A stretch of 6,846 nucleotides of DNA from Kiritimatiellia bacterium. Lineage in GTDB: Bacteria; Verrucomicrobiota; Kiritimatiellia; UBA8416; JABMPJ01. Where the stretch lies: NCBI GenBank assembly GCA_029939545.1, contig JAOZSS010000134.1, forward strand, positions 1 to 6,846, given 5' to 3'. The notes under the pieces are model-generated. The model searched no databases, was not told the DNA's origin, and was given only the letters and a program-made list of their open reading frames with translations. Position 1 is the first letter of the stretch. Each line of letters begins with the position of its first letter. The translations under genes were made by a program, and so were the position numbers. Positions 1 to 4,318 of the stretch are shown piece by piece.

Positions 1-106
1 GCAAGATCTTGCTCACCGGCGACACAAGGTCGCCGGGGTCGATGCCATAATGAGAGTTAAAGGGAAAGCTTGAGCCCTGTGCCCTCTGCCTGTTAGCCTG
101 TGGGGC
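1..106. other. Leader region upstream of the glpD-like gene
   Basis: This stretch carries no complete gene. On the + strand, positions 3-50 can be read as a GC-rich-third-position tail ending KILLTGDTRSPGSMP followed by TAA, which could be the end of an upstream gene. On the - strand another frame (SHYGIDPGDLVSPVSKIL) stays open to the left edge and also has GC-rich third positions, so the coding direction is undecided. A CATAAT at 46-51 resembles a -10 box (5 of 6), but no convincing -35 hexamer lies 16-18 nt before it. No clear Shine-Dalgarno precedes the ATG at 107; the only G-run, GGGG at 102-105, is too close to it. Confidence 0.3.
16..36. other. Perfect 8-bp hairpin
   Basis: CCGGCGAC (16-23) and GTCGCCGG (29-36) are exact reverse complements separated by the 5-nt loop ACAAG. 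The stem is GC-rich and would be stable in RNA. No T-run follows on the + strand and no A-run precedes it, so it is not a standard intrinsic terminator. It may be part of the 3' end of an upstream transcript, or a chance palindrome inside a coding sequence. Confidence 0.35.
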
Positions 107-1768
107 ATGGAACGGAATGTTAAACAGCTTTCTGACACAGTTTTCGATATCTTGATCGTCGGCGGCGGGGTTTACGGGGCCGCGCTCGTACGCGAAGCCG
201 CTACGCGCGGACTGCGCGCGGCCCTCATCGAGCAGAGCGACTTCTGTTCCGGGTCGTCCGCCAATAGCCTCAAGATCATGCACGGCGGGCTGCGCTACCT
301 GCAACAGGTCGACTTGCCCCGCGTTTTCGAGTCCATCCGCGAACGGCGCACATGGCTGCGCACCGCCCCGCACCTCGTTGAGCCGCTCAACTGCATCATG
401 CCAACGAAGGCCTCCCTGTTCAGGAGCCGATTTGTCATGTCCCTCGGGATGGGCCTCAACGACGTGCTCAGCGCACGTCGGAATCGTGGGGTGTCTCCCT
501 CCCACCGACTCGCCGACTGTCGAACCGTGTCGAAGGATGCGTGCCTGCAGGTATTGCCCGGACTTGCCGAGAGCGGGGTCACCGGCGGGGCCATCTGGCA
601 CGACGCCATTGGGTATGACACGGAACGCATCGTCATTTCCATGTTGCGGGACGCTTGCGACGCCGGCGCCAGCGTAGCCAACTATGTTCGCGCCTGCGAA
701 CTGGTCATCGAAGAAGGCGCGGTCGTCGGGGTCCGCGCTGAGAACCGCCTGACCGGTGAAGGGTTCACGGTACGATCAGATGTGGTCATCAATGCCGCCG
801 GTCCATGGGCGGCCGAGCTTCTGGAATCGGCCGACGCAAAACTCACGGCCCCGTGTCACCACCTGGCGATGGGTATCAACCTGATCTTGAAGCGGTGGCC
901 GGTGCGTGACATGGCGGCAGGCCTGACCGCTGGGCCTGGAACCCCGTCGGGTGGGCGGCTCTTTTTCTTTGTGCCGTGGCGCGGCGTGGTCATGGCCGGG
1001 ACCTACTACCGGCCCCACGAAGGGCCGGTCGACAGCGCGGTCGTCACCGATGCGGATATTGATGCCTACCTGGCGGCGTTGAATAGCTGTTACCCAGGGG
1101 CTGACCTGGTGCGGGAGGACATCCTCATGATTCACGCAGGGGTCCTGCCGGCCACGCACGCGGCCGACGCGGGAAAGGAGCCTTCGCTCCTGCGTCATTA
1201 CCGGCTGATAGACCATGGTAATGCGGATGGTGTGGAAGGTCTGCTGACGGTGCTGGGTATCAAGTATACGACCGCACGGGATGTGGCCCAGCATACGATC
1301 TCAGCCGCCAAATCACGGATCAACTGTCCGTTGGTGCCTTCGACGACTGCAGTTCGACCGCTGCCCGGTGATGTCGTGGGGGACCTCGCGGCGTTCCGTG
1401 ATGCCACGATCGAGAAATATAAAGCCGATACCCCGCTGCCGGTGATTAAACGGCTGTTCCGGTTCTACGGATCCGGCATCGATGCCATTCTGGCCTCCGG
1501 CGAGCATGGGCCGCTCCTCGCAGGCAGCGACGCGGTGCTCGCGCGTGAGATTCGGCATGTGGTTGAAACGGAGATGCCTCAAACACTCGGCGACCTGCTG
1601 TTTCGTCGCACCGGTCTCGGATCGAAAGGACTGCCTGACCCGGCGCTCATTCGTTCTTGCGGTGAGGTCATGGCCGATAGCTGCGGCTGGGATGCCGATC
1701 GGTTGGAGCGCGAGATAAACACAGTAGCCAACGCCACGTGCCTGTGGCAGGCCGCAGCGCATCAGTAG
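107..1768 (+). CDS. FAD-dependent glycerol-3-phosphate dehydrogenase-like protein
   Basis: 553-residue flavoprotein of the GlpD/DAO superfamily. GlpD oxidises sn-glycerol-3-phosphate to dihydroxyacetone phosphate at the membrane and passes electrons to quinones. Seen here: the dinucleotide-binding motif GGGVYGAA (residues 19-26), an acidic residue closing the second strand (E42), MHGGLRYL (58-65), VINAAGPWA (228-236), GIKYTTAR (384-391), and a helical C-terminal domain (about 445-535) with EIRHVVETEMPQTLGDLLFRRT, typical of the GlpD C-terminal cap. Length is slightly above the roughly 500 residues of E. coli GlpD. The SANSLKIMHGG version of the active-site strand, and GVLP where GlpD has GVRP, place it in a divergent branch, so the substrate is likely but not certain. 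The ATG at 107 is the first start after an in-frame TGA at 71-73; its ribosome binding site is weak. No glycerol kinase or facilitator gene is visible, and the gene converges on the HTH gene 30 nt downstream. Confidence 0.8.
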   Translation: MERNVKQLSDTVFDILIVGGGVYGAALVREAATRGLRAALIEQSDFCSGSSANSLKIMHGGLRYLQQVDLPRVFESIRERRTWLRTAPHLVEPLNCIMPTKASLFRSRFVMSLGMGLNDVLSARRNRGVSPSHRLADCRTVSKDACLQVLPGLAESGVTGGAIWHDAIGYDTERIVISMLRDACDAGASVANYVRACELVIEEGAVVGVRAENRLTGEGFTVRSDVVINAAGPWAAELLESADAKLTAPCHHLAMGINLILKRWPVRDMAAGLTAGPGTPSGGRLFFFVPWRGVVMAGTYYRPHEGPVDSAVVTDADIDAYLAALNSCYPGADLVREDILMIHAGVLPATHAADAGKEPSLLRHYRLIDHGNADGVEGLLTVLGIKYTTARDVAQHTISAAKSRINCPLVPSTTAVRPLPGDVVGDLAAFRDATIEKYKADTPLPVIKRLFRFYGSGIDAILASGEHGPLLAGSDAVLAREIRHVVETEMPQTLGDLLFRRTGLGSKGLPDPALIRSCGEVMADSCGWDADRLEREINTVANATCLWQAAAHQ

Positions 1769-1787
1769 GCTACTGTTGTGATAAATT

Positions 1788-1814
1788 CCTAGTCGCGGCT
1801 AGGCCTTCTTTTTC
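1788..1814 (+). terminator. Possible weak terminator of the glpD-like gene
   Basis: CCTAG (1788-1792) pairs with CTAGG (1799-1803) around the loop TCGCGG, and the + strand then runs into CCTTCTTTTTCTT. This has the shape of a short-stem intrinsic terminator 20 nt after the glpD-like stop. The stem is only 5 bp, and the T-rich tract is simply the complement of the last lysine codons of the opposing gene, so the resemblance could be accidental. On the - strand the same hairpin is followed by AATTTATC, which would be a poorer terminator. Confidence 0.3.
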
Positions 1815-2401
1815 TTCGTCGCCTTCTTCTTGGCAACGGCCTTCTTAACTTTCTTCGGCGCAGCCTTCTTAGCAACGGCCTTCTTCTTCGGTGCGGCTTT
1901 CTTAGCTTTGTTCGGCGCCGCATTCTTTGCAGCGGCCTTCTTCTTTGGTTCAGCCTTGGGGAGTATGGCGAGCTTGGCCTTGACCTCTTTCTTGCCCATG
2001 CCACGCACAGCGGCTAGCGCTGCAATCTGCGACTGGCGTGGACGCGCACCACCGCGCTCCCAGTTGTAGATCGACTGGGGTGTCACGCCGACGAGCTTGG
2101 CGTAGTCGCCTGCCGAGAGACCCAGGCGTTTGCGCTGCGAACGCAGTCCCTTGGCGGTGAAACGATGCTTTGCACCCTCCTCGGCGGGGGCACTCTCCTG
2201 TGCCGGCTGTACCGGCTGTGCGGCAGGACGGCTCTGAAGCTGAACCATCTGGCGCTCAAGGACGGCGGACTGGCGCTTCAATGCTGCGATGTCGCGACGG
2301 TACTGCGCAGATGCTTTCTGCAGAGCTGCCGTCTGCCTCCGGATTTCCTTGCGAGCGAGTCGGGCGACCTCGTCCTTTAAGACTGATGCTAAATTTGGCA
2401 T
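1799..2401 (-). CDS. Coiled-coil/HTH DNA-binding protein with histone H1-like Lys-Ala tail
   Basis: 200-residue basic protein in four parts. Residues about 4-57 look like an amphipathic coiled coil (SVLKDEVARLARKEIRR onward). Residues 59-78 are a Pro/Gln/Ala/Glu linker. Residues about 79-143 resemble a Cro/C1-type helix-turn-helix: GLRSQRKRLGLSAGDYAKLV followed by GVTPQSIYNWERG, with the recognition helix near TPQSIYNWE. Residues 148-200 are a low-complexity tail with 24 Lys, 17 Ala and 5 Pro in 53 residues, like the tails of histone H1 and the bacterial H1-like or AlgP-like proteins. The coiled coil plus HTH layout resembles small XRE-type proteins I recall from diverse bacteria; the long tail is the odd part. 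Inferred role: sequence-guided DNA binding with non-specific DNA compaction or anchoring. The start is supported by AAGGAG 5 nt upstream. It is the last gene of the leftward block and faces the glpD-like gene. Confidence 0.8.
   Translation of the reverse strand: MPNLASVLKDEVARLARKEIRRQTAALQKASAQYRRDIAALKRQSAVLERQMVQLQSRPAAQPVQPAQESAPAEEGAKHRFTAKGLRSQRKRLGLSAGDYAKLVGVTPQSIYNWERGGARPRQSQIAALAAVRGMGKKEVKAKLAILPKAEPKKKAAAKNAAPNKAKKAAPKKKAVAKKAAPKKVKKAVAKKKATKKKKA
1835..1948 (-). repeat. 57-bp tandem duplication encoding the Lys-Ala tail
   Basis: Residues 152-170 (PKKKAAAKNAAPNKAKKAA, bases 1892-1948) and 171-189 (PKKKAVAKKAAPKKVKKAV, bases 1835-1891) are adjacent 19-residue units with 14 identical positions. 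By my count 47 of 57 bases agree. A smaller exact repeat, GCAACGGCCTTCTT on the + strand, occurs at 1833-1846 and 1872-1885, 39 bp (13 codons) apart. The remaining tail (190-200) looks like a degenerate continuation. Confidence 0.8.
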
Positions 2402-2406
2402 ACGAT

Positions 2407-2412
2407 CTCCTT
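2407..2412 (-). promoter_or_regulatory. Ribosome binding site of the HTH gene
   Basis: On the - strand AAGGAG lies 5 nt before the ATG at 2401-2399. It fixes the start of the HTH protein at MPNLAS. Confidence 0.7.
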
Positions 2413-2450
2413 TTGTTGAAAGTTACTGATACGGCGGCAGGTTATGCTTT

Positions 2451-2480
2451 CTTATAAAGTAGAGCAACCCTAAATGTGAG
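2451..2480 (-). promoter_or_regulatory. Candidate promoter for the HTH gene
   Basis: On the - strand CTCACA (2480-2475, 4 of 6 to the sigma-70 -35 consensus) is followed after 18 nt by TATAAG (2456-2451, 5 of 6 to the -10 consensus). The -10 box is in the AT-rich 68-nt gap after maf, and the -35 box lies within the last maf codons. It would give a leader of roughly 40 nt. The match is modest, and the HTH gene could instead be read through from dus-maf. Confidence 0.25.
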
Positions 2481-3072
2481 GGGCTGAGGCGGCCGATGAG
2501 CTGCCGATAGAAAGGTAGGTTGCCAACCACTCCTCGACAATCTCACGAGGTAGGCCAACGATATTTGTGAAGGAGCCTTTGTGGCTGGCCACGATCATCT
2601 CGCCGCATTCGTCGATGTCGTAGGCACCGGCGCGATCGATGGGGTTTACATTTTCGATGTAGGCTTGAATGGTTGCTTCGGTCAATTCCAGGAATGTGAC
2701 CTGGGACGTTTCAACATGAAGGCGCATCTCTCCGTCTGGCACGGCGAGAGCGATGCCTGTCATTACGGTGTGCGTATTGCCGGAGAATCGGCCCAGGAAC
2801 TCCGCCGCCTCGTCGTGTGAGCGAGGTTTCATAATCGTGCGACCTTCAAATTCAATCCCGGTGTCGGCGGCGAGGATTATGGCGTCCGGATGCCGGGCCT
2901 TACACCACGCGCATTTGATCGAGGCGTTCTCCATCACGCTGCCGTAAAGGTCATTCAGATAGTGGACTTCCTTCACGTCGGGCGCGACCACATCAAACGT
3001 AAAGCCCATCTCTTTCATGAGACGTCGTCTACGCGGAGAAGCGGAGGCCAGAATGTGTGGCCTGTCACTCAT
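2470..3072 (-). CDS. maf: Maf-family nucleoside triphosphate pyrophosphatase
   Basis: 200-residue cytosolic Maf/HAM1-like enzyme. Family members cleave non-canonical or excess nucleoside triphosphates (dTTP, UTP, modified UTP or m7GTP, depending on subfamily) to the monophosphate and pyrophosphate, and affect septation when overproduced. Seen: the N-terminal signature ILASASPRRRRLM (7-19), the catalytic-type AADT (68-71, D70), the MKPRSHDEAAEFL segment with K82, the SGNTHTVMTGIAL stretch (97-109), IDRAGAYDID (145-154) and KGSFTNIVGLP (165-175). The AYDID sequence differs from the AYGIQ common in dTTP/UTP-specific members, so the exact substrate is open. I chose the ATG at 3072 rather than the in-frame ATG at 3093 because AAGGAG lies 6 nt before it and the protein then begins directly at the conserved strand. 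The start overlaps the dus stop by 8 nt (ATGAGTGA), which points to translational coupling. Confidence 0.9.
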   Translation of the reverse strand: MSDRPHILASASPRRRRLMKEMGFTFDVVAPDVKEVHYLNDLYGSVMENASIKCAWCKARHPDAIILAADTGIEFEGRTIMKPRSHDEAAEFLGRFSGNTHTVMTGIALAVPDGEMRLHVETSQVTFLELTEATIQAYIENVNPIDRAGAYDIDECGEMIVASHKGSFTNIVGLPREIVEEWLATYLSIGSSSAASAPHI

Positions 3073-4093
3073 GGGCTGCTCCTTCCGGCTCACCGGCGAT
3101 TACGCTGTCGACCGCGTCGAGCACTTCATCGACCGTGCGCATGTCGTTGAGTTGGCGCCTGACTGCACGCCAGCCGGGGAGACCGGCCACGTATTTCAGG
3201 AGGTGTGGACGCAGGACCATGACGGCTGCGGTCTCGGCGGCGAGCGCACCGGCACGCCGGTAACGACGCTCCATGGATTTGAGTTGGGCGAGATCGCGCA
3301 GATGTGCTTCGACTGTGTCGCGCAGTTCGGCGAGGGAACGCGGGGCGATCGCGCGACCGTCCCACGCGGCACGGGCTTCGCGGAAGATCCAGGGATTGCC
3401 GATGGCGCCGCGCCCGATCAGGACCCCGTCCACGCCATAGGTCTTCTGCAACGCTACCGCTTCGGCCCCGGTGCGGGCGCTGCCGTTGCCCCAGATGGGC
3501 ATGGAGCGCTCCTGTTTGATCGTGCCGATCAGCTCCCAGTCCACCGGGCCGCTATGTTTGTTGCAGGCGAACCGGCCATGAATGAAGAGGGCCGCAGCCC
3601 CTGCATCCTCGACCGCCGCAGCCAGCTCGCGGATCGTGCAGGTGTCCGGAGTGAGTCCTATGCGGGTCTTGACCGTGACCGGTAGGGACACGGCCTCATG
3701 AATGGCCCGGACGATGGCGGCCAGACGGGGAACATCGCCCATCAGGGCGGCCCCGGCACCCTTGGCGACGATCTTGCGAACCGGACAGCCTGAATTGATG
3801 TCGATGAAGTCGAAACGGCCAAGAGCTTCTGCACGCCGGGCGGCTTCCGCCATGACGGCGGGCTCAATGCCATACATGTGTGCGGCCACGGGGCGCTCAT
3901 TCTCGCCGGTCTCCAAAAGGTGAAAGGTTCGCTTGGAGTCATGCGTCAGCCCCGCCGCATTCACCACCTCGGTCATGGCAAAGCAAGCCCCATGCTGCAG
4001 TGAGAGCCTGCGCATGGCTCGATCAGTGAAGCCCGCCATAGGTGCCAGTCCGATCGCAAAACGGTCGCCGCTAAAAAGGTGTGAGTCGCTCAT
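3065..4093 (-). CDS. dus: tRNA-dihydrouridine synthase, DusB-like
   Basis: 342-residue FMN enzyme that reduces specific uridines in tRNA to dihydrouridine using NAD(P)H. Seen in order: LAPMAGFTD (16-24, FMN-binding start of the TIM barrel), MTEVVNAAGL (40-49), FIDINSGCPVRKIVAKGAG (96-114) with catalytic-type Cys103, VTVKTRIG (139-146) with Lys142, FIHGR (170-174) with His172, PIWGNGSA (199-206) and VLIGRGAIGNPWIF (224-237). A helical C-terminal domain follows (about 255-330), as in full-length bacterial Dus proteins. The length is normal. After HGR the sequence reads FACNKHSGPVDW, where DusB of E. coli has TRAC and following residues, so one usually conserved arginine is absent. The subfamily, and hence the target position in tRNA, cannot be fixed. 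The start ATG at 4093 has a modest AGGA 5 nt upstream. First gene of the leftward block with maf. Confidence 0.93.
   Translation of the reverse strand: MSDSHLFSGDRFAIGLAPMAGFTDRAMRRLSLQHGACFAMTEVVNAAGLTHDSKRTFHLLETGENERPVAAHMYGIEPAVMAEAARRAEALGRFDFIDINSGCPVRKIVAKGAGAALMGDVPRLAAIVRAIHEAVSLPVTVKTRIGLTPDTCTIRELAAAVEDAGAAALFIHGRFACNKHSGPVDWELIGTIKQERSMPIWGNGSARTGAEAVALQKTYGVDGVLIGRGAIGNPWIFREARAAWDGRAIAPRSLAELRDTVEAHLRDLAQLKSMERRYRRAGALAAETAAVMVLRPHLLKYVAGLPGWRAVRRQLNDMRTVDEVLDAVDSVIAGEPEGAAHE
3079..3084 (-). promoter_or_regulatory. Ribosome binding site of maf, inside dus
   Basis: On the - strand AAGGAG sits within the last codons of dus, 6 nt before the ATG at 3072-3070. It decides between the two in-frame maf starts and supports coupled translation of dus and maf. 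Confidence 0.75.
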
Positions 4094-4192
4094 GTTTATC
4101 CTAAGATGGTCGATGTATCGTGCGTATCTATCTGCAAGTAGTCGAGATTGTTATGAGTTATCGCCTCAATATGTTCTGATAAGCGAATCATA

Positions 4193-4267
4193 TGTCATCC
4201 CGAGCGAAGTCGAGGGATCTCAAGCTGAGCGTGATACAGGAGATTCCTCGACAGGCTCGGAATGACA
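4193..4267. repeat. Imperfect inverted repeat, likely a dispersed palindromic element
   Basis: The left arm 4193-4220 begins TGTCATCCCGAGC and ends TCGAGGGATCT. The reverse complement of the right arm 4241-4267 begins TGTCATTCCGAGC and ends TCGAGGAATCT. The arms (28 and 27 nt) therefore match except for two single mismatches and a 3-4 nt difference in the middle, around a 20-nt loop (4221-4240). No target-site duplication is evident and no T-run follows. Palindromes of the form GTCATYCCGAGC...TCGAGG are ones I recall seeing scattered between genes in many bacterial genomes, so a REP- or MITE-like element is the likely nature. Copy number cannot be judged from one window. Confidence 0.75.
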
Positions 4268-4305
4268 AGAAGGGCTTATTGAGAAGTGGCATCACAGTCA
4301 ATACG

Positions 4306-4311
4306 AAGGAG
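4306..4311 (+). promoter_or_regulatory. Ribosome binding site of the TonB-dependent receptor
   Basis: AAGGAG stands 7 nt before the ATG at 4319. It decides for this start over the in-frame GTG at 4286, which has no such site and would put 11 extra polar and basic residues before the signal peptide. Confidence 0.8.
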
Positions 4312-4318
4312 TAGAAGC

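Larger units (their letters stand above)
4094..4318. other. Divergent intergenic region between dus and the receptor gene
   Basis: This 225-nt gap must hold the promoters of both leftward dus and the rightward receptor. The part next to dus (4094-4192) is notably AT-richer than the flanking genes. A weak sigma-70-like pair for the receptor is TTGTTA (4148-4153) and TATGTT (4170-4175), 16 nt apart, each 4 of 6. I see no cobalamin riboswitch core and no clear Fur box. An inverted repeat occupies 4193-4267. Confidence 0.5.

Noticed and set aside
776..1294. 172-codon open frame antisense to the glpD-like gene
   Set aside because: Low-information His/Arg-rich translation inside a recognised flavoprotein gene.
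1802..1960. Pyrimidine-rich + strand as a triplex or regulatory tract
   Set aside because: The strand bias is fully explained by AAG/AAA lysine codons of the opposing gene.
2440..2470. Hairpin between maf and the HTH gene (GGTT...AACC)
   Set aside because: The outer pairing is only 4 bp with mismatches inside and no T-run, so a terminator is not supported.
3073..3093. Upstream in-frame ATG at 3093 as the maf start
   Set aside because: The seven added residues are encoded by the stretch that contains the ribosome binding site for the ATG at 3072, and homologues begin at the conserved ILASASPRR strand.
3017..3685. 222-codon open frame on the + strand across dus and the start of maf
   Set aside because: It is antisense to two clearly conserved genes, and its translation shows no recognisable motif.
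4286..4318. In-frame GTG at 4286 as the receptor start
   Set aside because: It lacks a Shine-Dalgarno and would bury the signal peptide; AAGGAG at 4306-4311 points to the ATG at 4319.
4094..4318. Cobalamin riboswitch or Fur box upstream of the receptor
   Set aside because: I looked for the B12-box core and for a GATAATGATAATC-like palindrome and found neither; most of the structured part is the inverted repeat.
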